From the NCBI GenBank assembly GCA_049841135.1, contig JASGHK010000002.1:434001-498000 (forward strand): a DNA stretch of 64,000 nucleotides, in the 5' to 3' direction. This stretch comes from JACRCT01 sp049841135 (GTDB lineage Bacteria > Myxococcota > Myxococcia > Myxococcales > UBA5297). The stretch's first letter is position 1. Each line of letters starts with the position of its first letter. This document shows, in pieces, positions 1 through 8,726 of the stretch. A program made the position numbers and the translations under genes. The notes under the pieces are model-generated. The model did not search any database and was not told where the DNA came from. It saw only the letters and a list, made by a program, of their open reading frames with translations.

Positions 1-173
1 CATGCCCGCCCCTCCTTGCCAAACTGGCAGCGAGGATAGCCCATCCCTTTCGGGGCCTTCGGCCGCCGAGTGCGGGCGGTCTCGATCGCACGGCCTGAAG
101 AGGCCCGAAGAGCCCCGAAGAGCCCCGCAAGTCGTCGGTTCGCTGTCGGACAGCCATGCTAGGGTGCCCCGCG

Positions 174-1016
174 ATGGCGCTCTCCTACTGCGTGCTGGCA
201 TCCGGCTCGAGCGGCAACTGCCTGTGGGTCCGCGGCGGTGGCGTGCAGCTCTTCATCGACTGTGGCGTCTCGGCGCGGATGGCCGGGCACCGGCTCGCGG
301 AGGTGGGCGGGAACCTCCAGGACGTCTCCGCCATCATCTGCACCCACGGCCACGGCGACCACGTGATGGGCACCTCGGTGCTCGCCCGCAAGAGCGGCAT
401 CGACATCTACGCCACGCCAGGAACGGTCCGCGCGCTGCCCAGCGGGATGCCCAACGAGCGGCTCAAGGCGCTCCCCTACGGCGGCACGCTGACCATCGGC
501 GGGCTGACCGTGGAGACGGTCCCAACCTCGCACGACGCGCCCCAGGGCGTGGCCATCCGAGTCACCGACGGCGAGACCTCGCTCGGCGTCATCACCGACC
601 AGGGCCAGCCGACGCCAGCCATCGCCAAGGCGTTCCGCGGGCTCGACGGGCTGCTGCTCGAGTCCAACCACGACGTCCCGATGCTGCTCAACGGGCCGTA
701 CCCGGAGCGGCTCAAGAAGCGCATCCGCGGCAACTGGGGGCACCTGTCCAACGAGCAGTGCACGGTGGTCCTCGCCGAGCTGCTGCACGAGGGGCTGCAG
801 CACGTGACCCTGGGCCACATCAGCGAGCACAACAACACGACCGACCTCGTGCGCGCTGCCACCGAGGGGATGCTCGAGAAGCGTGGCGGTGCGGCGCCGC
901 GGCTCGCGGTCGCGCTGCAACGCAAGGTGGGGCCGGTCATCACGCTCACACCCAGCGGGCGGACTCAGCCGCGAAAGGCGCAGCAGCTGGCGTTCGCCTT
1001 CGGATCGCGCGCGTAG
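174..1016 (+). CDS. MBL-fold metallo-hydrolase (YycJ/WalJ-like)
   Basis: Predicted cytoplasmic metallo-beta-lactamase-fold hydrolase of 280 aa. The zinc-binding HxHxDH motif is intact at residues 58-63 (H58, H60, D62, H63). Further family features are the early GSSGN motif (residues 11-15), a later D in 'VITDQG' and a late H in 'LGHISEHN'. The overall pattern is that of the single-domain YycJ/WalJ group of the MBL family. The substrate cannot be told from sequence; relatives include nucleases and phosphodiesterases. I chose the ATG at 174 over an upstream in-frame ATG at 156 because family members begin directly with the strand leading into the GSSGN motif. It lies 102 nt upstream of the next gene on the same strand. 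Confidence 0.9.
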   Translation: MALSYCVLASGSSGNCLWVRGGGVQLFIDCGVSARMAGHRLAEVGGNLQDVSAIICTHGHGDHVMGTSVLARKSGIDIYATPGTVRALPSGMPNERLKALPYGGTLTIGGLTVETVPTSHDAPQGVAIRVTDGETSLGVITDQGQPTPAIAKAFRGLDGLLLESNHDVPMLLNGPYPERLKKRIRGNWGHLSNEQCTVVLAELLHEGLQHVTLGHISEHNNTTDLVRAATEGMLEKRGGAAPRLAVALQRKVGPVITLTPSGRTQPRKAQQLAFAFGSRA

Positions 1017-1118
1017 GAACCTCGAAGCGAGACCGTGGCAATGCGCCCCCCGTCTGGAGCGGGCGGGACGGCGTCGAACGCAGCACGCTTGCCCCCGGAG
1101 CCATCGACGGGAGCCGGG

Positions 1119-1877
1119 ATGGGCGAGAAGCTCGGGCGACGCACGCTGGTGGAGTGGCTGGGCCAGGGCGCGGTGCTGGCGCTGGGCGCGCCTCTCTTCA
1201 AGGCCTGCGCCGCGGCGGGCCCCGTGACCGGCCAGGACGCCGGAGCGCTCATCGCCGACGCGGGCTCGCCCGTCCTCACCGATGGGGGCGTGCCGAGCGG
1301 CTTCCAGTTCCAGCCGGGCGACGGCGCGCAGGCCATCTTCGACGGCTGGGGTGAGCGGACCGTCGATCCCCAGTCGCTCACCGCACTCCTGGCGAGTTGG
1401 ACGCTGACCATCGACGGCCTGGTCGAGAGCCCGAAGACCTTTCGCTTCCTGGACCTGGCCGCCCTGCGCCGCACCGACCAGGTCACCGACTTCCACTGCG
1501 TCGAAGGCTGGTCCATCTACGACGTGCCCTGGAACGGCGTGCCCCTCTCCTCGCTCCTCGACCTGGCGCGGCCCGCCTCGGCCGCCACGCACGTGACCTT
1601 CCATACGGTCAACGACCTCTACAACGAGTCGCTGCCGCTCTCGGTCGCGCGCGAGGCGCGCACCCTGCTCGCCTACGGCATCGGCGGCGCGACCCTGCCG
1701 CTCCGGCACGGCTTTCCGGCGCGCGTCGTCGTCCCGCGGCTGCTCGGCTACAAGAACGCCAAGTTCGTCTACCGCGTCGAGCTGAGCGACCACTCGATCG
1801 AGGGCTACTGGGTCCAGGCAGGCTACCCGTACGCCGGCGAGGTCCCGGCCAGCCGGCTCCGTCCCGGCCATTACTGA
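1119..1877 (+). CDS. Sulfite-oxidase-type molybdopterin-dependent oxidoreductase, exported
   Basis: A 252-aa protein with the oxidoreductase molybdopterin-binding (sulfite oxidase/MsrP) fold. The molybdenum-ligating cysteine is C127 in 'DFHCVEGW', and the domain continues through 'HTVNDLYNESLPL' and 'RVVVPRLLGYKNAKFV'. The N-terminus carries a twin arginine (R7-R8) before a hydrophobic stretch and a Cys at 30, consistent with Tat export and possibly lipidation. The ATG at 1119 places the RR pair at the correct distance; an in-frame start at 1035 would add 28 low-complexity residues. The small size and lack of a dimerisation domain resemble MsrP-like or short sulfite oxidase proteins. No heme-binding partner gene is next to it. 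The substrate is unknown. Confidence 0.88.
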   Translation: MGEKLGRRTLVEWLGQGAVLALGAPLFKACAAAGPVTGQDAGALIADAGSPVLTDGGVPSGFQFQPGDGAQAIFDGWGERTVDPQSLTALLASWTLTIDGLVESPKTFRFLDLAALRRTDQVTDFHCVEGWSIYDVPWNGVPLSSLLDLARPASAATHVTFHTVNDLYNESLPLSVAREARTLLAYGIGGATLPLRHGFPARVVVPRLLGYKNAKFVYRVELSDHSIEGYWVQAGYPYAGEVPASRLRPGHY

Positions 1878-1996
1878 ACAGTCCCGAACTCGGCGTTGCG
1901 CCTGCGAGCGCGCGGCTGGTATCACTTCGACCGCTTTCGAGCGGACAGTCCCCTGCCACACCTGGGGACATTGCCTTGACCTCACGAGGGAGCGCG

Positions 1997-4193
1997 ATGG
2001 CCGACACGACGCGGCGTTGGAAGTTCTTCCGGGCGGGTGGAGTCGATCAGGTGATGCTGCGGGACGGCGCGGACGTCGTCTCGCTGGACCGGCTGGACCA
2101 GAAGCTGTGGGTCGCGCTGGCGATGCCCACCCGCGGCGTCGAGTTCGACCCGCGCACCCTGGACATCCTGGACACGGACAAGGACGGGCGCGTGCGCGCT
2201 CCCGAGGTCCTGGCGGCCATCGCCTGGGTCAAGGAGGTCTTCAAGGAGCCCGGCGACCTGCTCAAGGGCGGCGACAGCGTCGCGCTCTCCGCCATCCGCG
2301 ACGCGAGCGTGCTGGCCGGTGCGCGGCGGTTGCTCGACAACCTGGGCAAGCAGACCGCCGACAAGGTGACGGTCGCCGACGTCAACGACACCACCAAGGC
2401 CTTCGCCGCCACCAAGCTCAACGGCGACGGGGTGGTCACCGTCGACTCCACCGAGGACGCCGACCTCAAGAAGGCGATCGAGGACATCATCGCCGTGCAG
2501 GGCTCGGTCAACGACCGCGGCGGCAAGCCCGGCGTGGACAAGGCCAAGGCCGAGGCCTTCTTCGCGGAGGCCAAGCTGCTGGTCGAGTGGGCCAACAAGG
2601 CCAAGGCCGACCGGACCATCCTGCCCCTGGGCGAGAAGACCGCGGGCGCGATGGGAGATCGTCCAGGCCATCAAGGTGAAGGTGGAGGACTACTTCGCCC
2701 GCTGCCGGCTGGCCGCCTTCGACATCCGCTCCGCCGGCCCGCTCAACCGCACCGAGGCCGATTACCTGGCCATGGCGGGCCAGGACCTGTCGTTCAGCTG
2801 CGAGGCGATCGCCAAGCTGCCGCTCTCCAAGATCGAGAGCGGCCGGGCGCTGCCGCTCACGGGCGGCGCGCTCAACCCGGTGTGGGCCAAGCACGTCGCC
2901 GACCTGGGCTCCAAGGTCATCGGCCCGCTGCTCGACCCGGGCAAGCACTCCATCACCGAGGGCGACTGGGCGGCGGCGCTGCAGCTGCTCGCGCCCTACG
3001 AGGCGTGGATGGCGGCCAAGCCCAAGACGGCCGTCGAGAAGCTGGGCATCGACCACGTGCGGCAGATGGTGGCGCACGGCGCCGAGCAGAAGGTGGCCGA
3101 CCTCATCGCCGCCGACCTGGCGCTGGAGAAGGAGTACGCGCAGATCGCCTCGGTGGAGAAGCTGGTGCTCTTCCAGCGCGACCTGTTCCGGCTGCTCAAC
3201 AACTTCGTGAACTTCTCCGAGTTCTACGGCGGCAAGGGCGCCATCTTCCAGGCCGGCACGCTCTACCTGGACGGCCGCAGCTGCGACCTGTGCGTCCCCG
3301 TCGCCGACGCCGGCAAGCACGGCACCCTGGCGGCCATGGCGGCCTCGTTTTTGGCCTACTGCGACTGCACCCGGCCGGGCGGCGAGAAGATGTCCATCGT
3401 CGCGGCCTTCACCGACGGCGACTCCGACAACCTGATCGTCGGGCGCAACGGCGTCTTCTACGACCGCAAGGGGCGCGACTGGGACGCGACCATCACCAAG
3501 ATCGTCTCGAACCCCATCAGCATCCGCGAGGCCTTCTGGGCGCCGTACAAGAAGCTGATGCGGCTGGTCGAAGAGCAGGTGGCCAAGCGCGCGGCGGCGG
3601 GCGAGGCCGAGACCAACGCCAAGCTGGACAAGGCGGCGGTGGCGACCGCGAACGTCGACAAGACCAAGAAGGACGAGGTCAAGAAGATCGACATCGGCAC
3701 CGTGGCGGCCCTGGGCGTGGCCATCGGCGGCATCGGCGCGATGGTGACTGGTATCTTCGCCTCGTTCTTCGGCCTGGGCATGTGGATGCCGGTGGGCGTG
3801 CTGGCGGCGGTGATGCTCGTCTCCGGGCCGTCGATGATCCTGGCGTACCTCAAGCTGCGGCAGCGCAACCTGGGGCCCATCCTCGACGCCAACGGCTGGG
3901 CCATCAACGGGCGGGCGAGGATCAACGTCCCGTTCGGGGCCGCGCTCACCCACGTGGCGGTGCTGCCGCCGTTCTCGGAGCGCACCCTCGAGGATCCGTA
4001 CGCCGAGAAGGGCCGGCCCTGGAAGACCTACGCGGCCGCCTGCCTCGTCGTGGTGCTGGCGGGCATGTGGTACCTGGGCAAGCTCGACAGCGTCCTGCCT
4101 GGGCCGGCCAAGAGCGTCGCGGTGCTGGGCGCGAACGCGCCGGCAGCGGAAGCCAGCGTCAAGGAGCCGCTCATCAAGATCGGCGGCAAGTGA
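1997..4193 (+). CDS. EF-hand membrane protein, one apparent frameshift
   Basis: Two open frames read as one protein of about 730 aa if a single extra base near 2651 is ignored. The first part (from ATG 1997, preceded by a GAGGGAG ribosome site) has an EF-hand-like loop 'DTDKDGRVRAPE' at about residue 54 and a second Asp-rich loop 'LNGDGVVTVD'. The second part resumes at 'WEIVQAIKVKVEDYF' and runs to 4193, with a K/A-rich coiled-coil-like stretch, two adjacent membrane segments (nt about 3690-3860) and a third near the C-terminus. I do not know its function; proteins of this layout are seen in myxobacteria. Reading continues sensibly on both sides of the junction, so a sequencing indel or a very recent mutation is more likely than two genes. 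Confidence 0.75.
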
Positions 4194-4237
4194 GAGGGAA
4201 ATCTCGCTCGTGGGCGGCTTCCGATTCGCGTTTTCCG

Positions 4238-4266
4238 TTGACACCCTAGAGGTCGACGTCTATAAA
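4238..4266 (+). promoter_or_regulatory. Sigma70-type promoter of tRNA-fMet
   Basis: TTGACA at 4238-4243 and TATAAA at 4261-4266 are separated by exactly 17 nt, and the tRNA begins 16 nt downstream of the -10 box. This is a near-consensus housekeeping promoter. The site belongs to the host chromosome, because only the 3' half of the tRNA is repeated at the right end of the element. Confidence 0.9.
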
Positions 4267-4281
4267 GCCGCCCACATTGAC

Positions 4282-4356
<75 letters not shown>

Positions 4357-4366
4357 CAAAACCGTT

Positions 4367-4406
4367 GGCCCCATCGGCACTTAGCCGGTGGGGCCTTCGG
4401 CGTTTT
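4367..4406 (+). terminator. Intrinsic terminator after tRNA-fMet
   Basis: A 12-bp stem (GGCCCCATCGGC at 4367-4378, GCCGGTGGGGCC at 4384-4395, with one T-G wobble) has a 5-nt loop ACTTA and is followed by a short T run at 4403-4406. It ends the tRNA transcript and is carried by both elements. Confidence 0.8.
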
Positions 4407-4418
4407 GGGGGGCGCGCG

Positions 4419-4451
4419 GTGCATCAGCGCGCTGATGCACTTTTGATGCAC
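4419..4451. promoter_or_regulatory. GTGCATCA palindrome and repeat, candidate integrase arm site
   Basis: A perfect 22-bp palindrome (4419-4440) is made of GTGCATCA and TGATGCAC half-sites, and is followed at 4444-4451 by another TGATGCAC. The same octamers recur just inside the other end of the element (41512-41519 and 41543-41550) and again just right of the second att site. Short repeats flanking the att core are what integrase arm-type or excisionase sites look like; that role is inferred. Confidence 0.5.
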
Positions 4452-4668
4452 TTGGCTGCGGTCTTCGGGTTCCTGCCTTCCAGAGCGCCGGTCCCTGGGC
4501 GGGCGGCCGGCTGGCCGGCGGAGCCCCCGTGAGGGCTTACGTGGCCGCCACGCCGACGCTGGTGGGCCGCGGGTATGGGCGCCACCCGTGGGAGCGGGGC
4601 GCGTGGGGCGGGCAGCAGGGCCTGGCGCGCGGCCGCCCGATCGCCCTGCCCATAGGGTGGAGGCCTCG

Positions 4669-5208
4669 ATGCCGACCCCTCGCTCCGCCGACGAAGCCCT
4701 CGCTCTTCTCCGTGCCCTCGGTGCCCCGCCACGCCTCATCCGTCACCACGAGCTTGTTGCGGAGGCTGCCAGCGCCCTCCTCGCCGAGTTGCGCAAGGCG
4801 TTCACCCTCGACTTCGACGACGGGATGGTCCTGGTCGGCGCCGCCCTGCATGACGCGGGGAAGATCGAGCACCCCGCTGAGCTGGATGAGCCGGGCTCGG
4901 AGCACGCCGAAAGCGGCGTCGCTCTGCTGATGCGAGAGGGCGTCGAGCCCGCTGTCGCCCGCTTCTGCCGCACGCACGCGACCTGGCCCGATGAAGAGGT
5001 GATGCTCGAGGACCTCTTGGTGGCCCTCGCGGACAAGCTCTGGAAGGGCAAGCGAGACGACGAGCTGGAGAAGCGCGTCTGCCACGCCATCGAGGTCTCG
5101 ACCGGCCGCGCCTCGTGGGACGTCTTCGAGCACACCGATGACGTCTTCACCGCGATCGCCGCGGACGGCGATCTCCGCCTGGTGCGCTCCCGCGAACGAG
5201 CCTCGTGA
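4669..5208 (+). CDS. HD-domain metal-dependent phosphohydrolase (left copy)
   Basis: A 179-aa protein with the HD superfamily pattern: H26/H27 in 'IRHHELV', the H61-D62 doublet in 'ALHDAGK', further His at 68 and 79, and D122 in 'ALADKL'. HD enzymes hydrolyse phosphates of nucleotides or second messengers with bound metals; the substrate here is unknown. The ATG at 4669 is chosen because similarity to the second copy is strong from this Met. It is the first gene of the repeated cassette, and its stop overlaps a 38-aa ORF. The second copy (42002-42541) differs at 11 residues and keeps all metal-ligand positions, suggesting both are or were functional. Confidence 0.88.
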   Translation: MPTPRSADEALALLRALGAPPRLIRHHELVAEAASALLAELRKAFTLDFDDGMVLVGAALHDAGKIEHPAELDEPGSEHAESGVALLMREGVEPAVARFCRTHATWPDEEVMLEDLLVALADKLWKGKRDDELEKRVCHAIEVSTGRASWDVFEHTDDVFTAIAADGDLRLVRSRERAS

Positions 5209-5321
5209 GCGTGACCGTGACCGTCACGGACGCGCTAGCGGCGGCCGAGGTGCGGGCCGCAGCAGCTGCGGGACGTACGCCCGGCGAGCGGCATGGCCTG
5301 CGCGCGGTGCCGACCCCATAG
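5205..5321 (+). CDS. 38-aa peptide translationally coupled to the HD gene
   Basis: A GTG at 5205 overlaps the HD stop codon (GTGA), and a 38-residue frame follows, ending with TAG at 5319-5321. The peptide begins MSVTVTVTDALAAAEV and is Ala- and Arg-rich with no membrane segment. The same ORF with the same overlap exists in the second copy (42538-42654). Of three nucleotide differences between the copies, two are synonymous and one gives Thr to Ala. This supports a real coding role, but the function is unknown and the evidence rests on two copies. Confidence 0.5.
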   Translation: MSVTVTVTDALAAAEVRAAAAAGRTPGERHGLRAVPTP

Positions 5322-5407
5322 GCTGAGCCAGCCAACCTTCGCAGTGCCAGAAACGTGGCCTATGCTGGCTCAGCGCTCAACGACTCGCTGTCTTGCGGAG
5401 GGGCACT

Positions 5408-5638
5408 GTGAGGGTTCTCTTCTACTTGCTCGCACTCGTGTGCGGAGTCCTCGGAACCCTCGGGGTGCTCCGGTCGCTCGAGCGGCTCCTCACGGGCCAG
5501 GGGGTGATGCTCGTCCAAATCGCCTTCGGCCTCGGGTTCCTCTTCCTTGCGTGGAAGGCCGTCAGGAAAGCTCGCGGCACGTCCGAGGCCGCCACGCCTT
5601 CGACTGCCGCCGGAGGAGATCGGCCACAATCCAAGTAG
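5408..5638 (+). CDS. Small two-TM membrane protein (left copy)
   Basis: A 76-aa protein with two hydrophobic segments (about residues 3-20 and 36-53) separated by a short 'RSLERLLTG' loop, ending in a polar Thr/Ala-rich tail. The GTG at 5408 is preferred because GCGGAGGGG sits 5-8 nt upstream; an in-frame TTG at 5393 would overlap that site. No family is recognised. It sits between the HD and HEAT genes on the same strand. An 11-bp inverted repeat (5322-5332 with 5364-5374) lies just upstream. The second copy carries a 7-nt insertion that destroys its normal C-terminus. Confidence 0.65.
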   Translation: MRVLFYLLALVCGVLGTLGVLRSLERLLTGQGVMLVQIAFGLGFLFLAWKAVRKARGTSEAATPSTAAGGDRPQSK

Positions 5639-5695
5639 AGCCAGCGCCCACTGCTTCATCCGGGGATTGCGGGCCCAGTTCGGGACATCAGCCAC

Positions 5696-6916
5696 ATGAG
5701 CAAGACCTCCACCGAAGAGTTCCAGCGCCGGGCGGGACAACTGATCGCCTCTGCGGCTTGGCCCGACCATCGCCGAATCTACGAGCGCGACCTTCGGTCG
5801 TTGGCCAGGCGCGAGATCAACACCTTCGACGCGCTGGCTAGAGCGCTGCCCCGATTGAAAGGCAGCGTGGCAACGACCGCGGTGCAGTTGGCCAAAGAGT
5901 TCGGGCGGGCGAAGGCGGTGCCGGTCCTGCTACCGCTTTTGGAGTGGGGATCTGCCTCAGTGCTCGCTGAGCTCGGAGGCGCGAGGGCCTGTACCGGCTG
6001 CATCGCGGTGCTCAACGGCGACGGGCCGCTGCAGGCGCGTGTCGCGGCAGCCTACGCACTCACCTTCATGCACGACGACCGCGCAGCCTCCGCTCTCCTA
6101 CACTGCGTGAGCGACCAGGCCGACGACCCCGGTGTACGCGGGCAGGCGGCCGAGGGTCTCGCCGAACTCTTTGAGTTCCACAAGCAGCACCCGCTCTACC
6201 GCAAGGCGGCGAGGACTGCGCTCAAGGGGCTTGCCAATCCCTCCCCGGTCGTCCGCTTCTGGTGCGCGTTCGCACTCGGCAAGATGCGCCACCGACCGGC
6301 GCTGCCGGTCCTGCGGCGGGTCGCCAAGAGTGACCGGGCGGTGTGCCCGGGTATGTGGCGCGTCTGCGACGAGGCGAGCGACGCTATCGCTTGGATCGAG
6401 GGGAGGCAGGCCCCGGATCGCACGCCGGGCAAGGACGACGTCGAGGTCCGACGTCACTTCCAGATTGTTGAGGAGCCACGGGGGCGGAGCTACCGCGAAC
6501 TGCTTGAAAAGACCCGATGCCTCTACACCTCGTTCGGCTTGGTCGAGCACCGGAACATGCCGCTCTCGGCGGAGGGCCGCGCCGTGCTCAAGCGGCTGGC
6601 CCCATTCCTCATCTCGGAAGACCCGGCCAAGAAGTGGCCTGGCACTGAGACGTACATGCCGACGGCGACGGTGCGACGCTACCTGCTATCGCCCAACTCC
6701 GAAGCCGTCCTCATGGAGAGCGCACGCGGCCTCTTCGACTGGAGGCAGCCTGATCTACCCGAGGATCTGCACTTGCTCCGACCAGACGGCTCCGTCCTGC
6801 TTGCCTCGGTGGCTCACGAGCGCGAAGCCTTCATTGAGGCTACCGACGGCGACGCGAAGTACCTCGGCAAGGCGGTGCAGCTCGCGAAGAAGCGCCAGGG
6901 CGGACGTCACCTGTAG
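5696..6916 (+). CDS. HEAT-repeat protein (left copy)
   Basis: A 406-aa soluble protein whose first two thirds form HEAT/armadillo-type alpha repeats, for example 'LARALPRLKGSVATTAVQLA', 'VRGQAAEGLAELFEFH' and 'PVVRFWCAFALGKM'. The last about 150 residues form a different, unassigned domain containing 'TSFGLVEHRNMPLSAEGRA' and a Trp-rich segment. HEAT proteins scaffold protein-protein interactions; the partner is unknown. The second copy (43051-44271) is intact and 9 residues different. It sits directly upstream of the zinc-finger gene (7-nt gap), suggesting co-expression. Confidence 0.85.
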   Translation: MSKTSTEEFQRRAGQLIASAAWPDHRRIYERDLRSLARREINTFDALARALPRLKGSVATTAVQLAKEFGRAKAVPVLLPLLEWGSASVLAELGGARACTGCIAVLNGDGPLQARVAAAYALTFMHDDRAASALLHCVSDQADDPGVRGQAAEGLAELFEFHKQHPLYRKAARTALKGLANPSPVVRFWCAFALGKMRHRPALPVLRRVAKSDRAVCPGMWRVCDEASDAIAWIEGRQAPDRTPGKDDVEVRRHFQIVEEPRGRSYRELLEKTRCLYTSFGLVEHRNMPLSAEGRAVLKRLAPFLISEDPAKKWPGTETYMPTATVRRYLLSPNSEAVLMESARGLFDWRQPDLPEDLHLLRPDGSVLLASVAHEREAFIEATDGDAKYLGKAVQLAKKRQGGRHL

Positions 6917-6923
6917 GTCACCG

Positions 6924-7556
6924 ATGAGCGATACCAGCAACCACCACGAACTACGGTTCCCGCTCTGCTGCGCGTTCTGCGGCAGGACGCAGTGGGCTGT
7001 GCCCAAGCTCGTCGCAGGCCCGGGCGTCCACATCTGCTCGGACTGCGTGGCCACGATCGAGGAGAAGATCGCTGGGGCGGGCGGTCAGTCCGGTTGGACG
7101 CAAGCGTGCCGCTTCTGCGGCAAGGATGGCGCCTTAGTTGCCGGAATGCTGGTCGGTCCGGGCGCCTTCGGCTCCGTGTCCATCTGCAATGAGTGCGTCG
7201 CCATCGCGCGAGGGGCGCTGGAAGAAGACCCGGTGTGTGAGTCCGAGCGCAGCCATGAGTTCGCCTGCACGTTTTGCGACCAGAAGCAGCCGGCCAACGA
7301 AGTGATCGTGGGCTTCCGTGCGAACATCTGCGCCGGCTGCCTTGCAGATGCCGTCTCGCTTCTCGGGGCCACCGCGGCGACCCGGCGAGTCGCGGCGACT
7401 ACCGATCGCCGAGCGAGGTGTTCGTTCTGCCTCCGCTTCGCTGCCGAGCTTCGGCACCTGCTCGCAGGGACCGAGCCTCACGCCAAGGCCGCCTTCATTT
7501 GCGACGAGTGCGTGGAACTGGCAAGCGAAGCGCTTCGCGGTCGAGGTGAACACTGA
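6924..7556 (+). CDS. Protein of four tandem ClpX-type C4 zinc fingers
   Basis: A 210-aa protein built almost entirely of four copies of the zinc-binding domain normally found at the N-terminus of ClpX. The ligand sets are C16/C19/C38/C41, C62/C65/C88/C91, C115/C118/C136/C139 and C166/C169/C193/C196. Each has the CxxC-18/22-CxxC spacing and the 'ICxxC' second knuckle typical of zf-C4_ClpX. There is no AAA+ domain. In ClpX this domain dimerises and binds adaptors, so a role as adaptor, decoy or inhibitor of ClpXP is conceivable but unproven. ATG 6924 lies 7 nt after the HEAT stop. The copy at 44280 is truncated. Confidence 0.85.
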   Translation: MSDTSNHHELRFPLCCAFCGRTQWAVPKLVAGPGVHICSDCVATIEEKIAGAGGQSGWTQACRFCGKDGALVAGMLVGPGAFGSVSICNECVAIARGALEEDPVCESERSHEFACTFCDQKQPANEVIVGFRANICAGCLADAVSLLGATAATRRVAATTDRRARCSFCLRFAAELRHLLAGTEPHAKAAFICDECVELASEALRGRGEH

Positions 7557-7576
7557 GCCCCTGGTTTGGAGGGCCG

Positions 7577-7945
7577 ATGAACTCGAACGCCCACGGCGGC
7601 GGCCGCTTCTCAGACTTCACTCGAAGGGACTGGTTTGATGTTGGCTTGGCGGCGCTTGCCGACCTCGGGTTGCTCGCCTACCCCCTGGCCGTCGCCCCGA
7701 CGTTCAGGAAGATGTTCGCTGACTTCGGCGGCACTCTTCCGTGGTTGGTCTCATTCTTGGTCTCGCCTTGGGCCTCCGCGCTCCTCAGCCTGATCCCGTT
7801 CGCCTCACTTGTCGCTGCGCTCGCTTTCCCCGTCTCCCCCTACGCACGCCGGTGGATCGTGGTGGCAAGTGCGCTCGGTGCGTTTGCACTGGCGGGACTC
7901 TTCATAGCCGCCATTCTCTGGCCCATGCCGCGCGGGGAGCTGTGA
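7577..7945 (+). CDS. Three-TM membrane protein of unknown function
   Basis: A 122-aa protein with hydrophobic stretches around residues 23-40, 53-85 and 95-115, an N-terminal polar segment, and a ribosome site (TTTGGAGGG) before the ATG at 7577. It lies 20 nt downstream of the zinc-finger gene, so it probably belongs to the same transcription unit. I recognise no family. Confidence 0.7.
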   Translation: MNSNAHGGGRFSDFTRRDWFDVGLAALADLGLLAYPLAVAPTFRKMFADFGGTLPWLVSFLVSPWASALLSLIPFASLVAALAFPVSPYARRWIVVASALGAFALAGLFIAAILWPMPRGEL

Positions 7946-8003
7946 CGCAGGGGGTAGGCGCACTGACCCCACGGCTGTCTGTCCTGGTGGTAGCTTCCTT
8001 GCC

Positions 8004-8726
8004 ATGCCCTACGTGAACCGCGCCTCAGGGTCCCGAGCCCCGAGCAAACGACGCGGCCGGTCCACCGCCCTCGCCGCAGCACGCGCAAAGCTCCAGCTTT
8101 TCCACCGGTCTGGCCCGACGCCTGATACCGACGCGTATTGGCGCTGGTTACAGATCGCTGCGCGCCTCGGCGATCCCGACGCACAGCTGGAGGTTGGCGC
8201 GCACTATCTGGATGGCCTGCTCGACTCCGCGGGTAAGGTGATCGCACACAGGAATTCCCGGGCCGCTGTGCAGTGGTTTCGCCGTGCGGCCGAGCAAGGT
8301 ATCGCCGGTGCACAGCTCAACCTCGGATACTGCATAGACACCGGGACGGGAACCCGCCGCGATCCTCAGGCTGCGCGGCGCTGGTACATGCGCGCCTACC
8401 GGCAGGGCGACGCAGCGGCCGCGTCGAACATCGCGACCATGTACAGGGATGCCAATGACGACGCCAGGTCCTTCGCCTGGTACGAACGCGCGGCCGCCAT
8501 GGGCGACGGGGACGCACTCCTCGAGGTCGGCAAGCATTTGCTCGATGGTCGGGGCGTCCGCACGGACGAACGGCGCGCCATGAAGTGCTTTCGGAGAGCT
8601 GCGAGGAGCCGCGCAATCACCGAGGCCGGCCGAGAAGAAGCAACGGCACTCCTCGCCCGGAGGCCCGCGGCGTCGCGCGCTCCCCAGCCGCGGCCAGTCG
8701 ATGCCAGGCGGCGGCGCACGCGATGA
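8004..8726 (+). CDS. Sel1-repeat protein
   Basis: A 240-aa protein with four or five Sel1-like (TPR-related) repeats. Clear units read 'DAQLEVGAHYLDG', 'AAEQGIAGAQLNLGYCIDTG', 'AYRQGDAAAASNIATMY' and 'AAAMGDGDALLEVGKHLLDG'. The N-terminus is basic, the C-terminus Arg/Pro-rich. Sel1 proteins scaffold signalling complexes. Its stop codon overlaps the start of the receiver-domain gene (ATGA at 8723-8726), so the two are translationally coupled and may work together. Confidence 0.88.
   Translation: MPYVNRASGSRAPSKRRGRSTALAAARAKLQLFHRSGPTPDTDAYWRWLQIAARLGDPDAQLEVGAHYLDGLLDSAGKVIAHRNSRAAVQWFRRAAEQGIAGAQLNLGYCIDTGTGTRRDPQAARRWYMRAYRQGDAAAASNIATMYRDANDDARSFAWYERAAAMGDGDALLEVGKHLLDGRGVRTDERRAMKCFRRAARSRAITEAGREEATALLARRPAASRAPQPRPVDARRRRTR

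Noticed and set aside
121..155. Short 'cccgaagagc' tandem repeats before the MBL gene
   Set aside because: Only three imperfect units; no sign of function.
159..1985. 608-codon reverse frame over the MBL and oxidoreductase genes
   Set aside because: Both genes on the other strand have complete active-site motifs; this frame is Arg/Ala/Gly-rich shadow.
5322..5374. 11-bp inverted repeat before the 2-TM gene as a terminator or riboswitch
   Set aside because: The loop is 31 nt and no T run follows. It is noted in the gene entry only.
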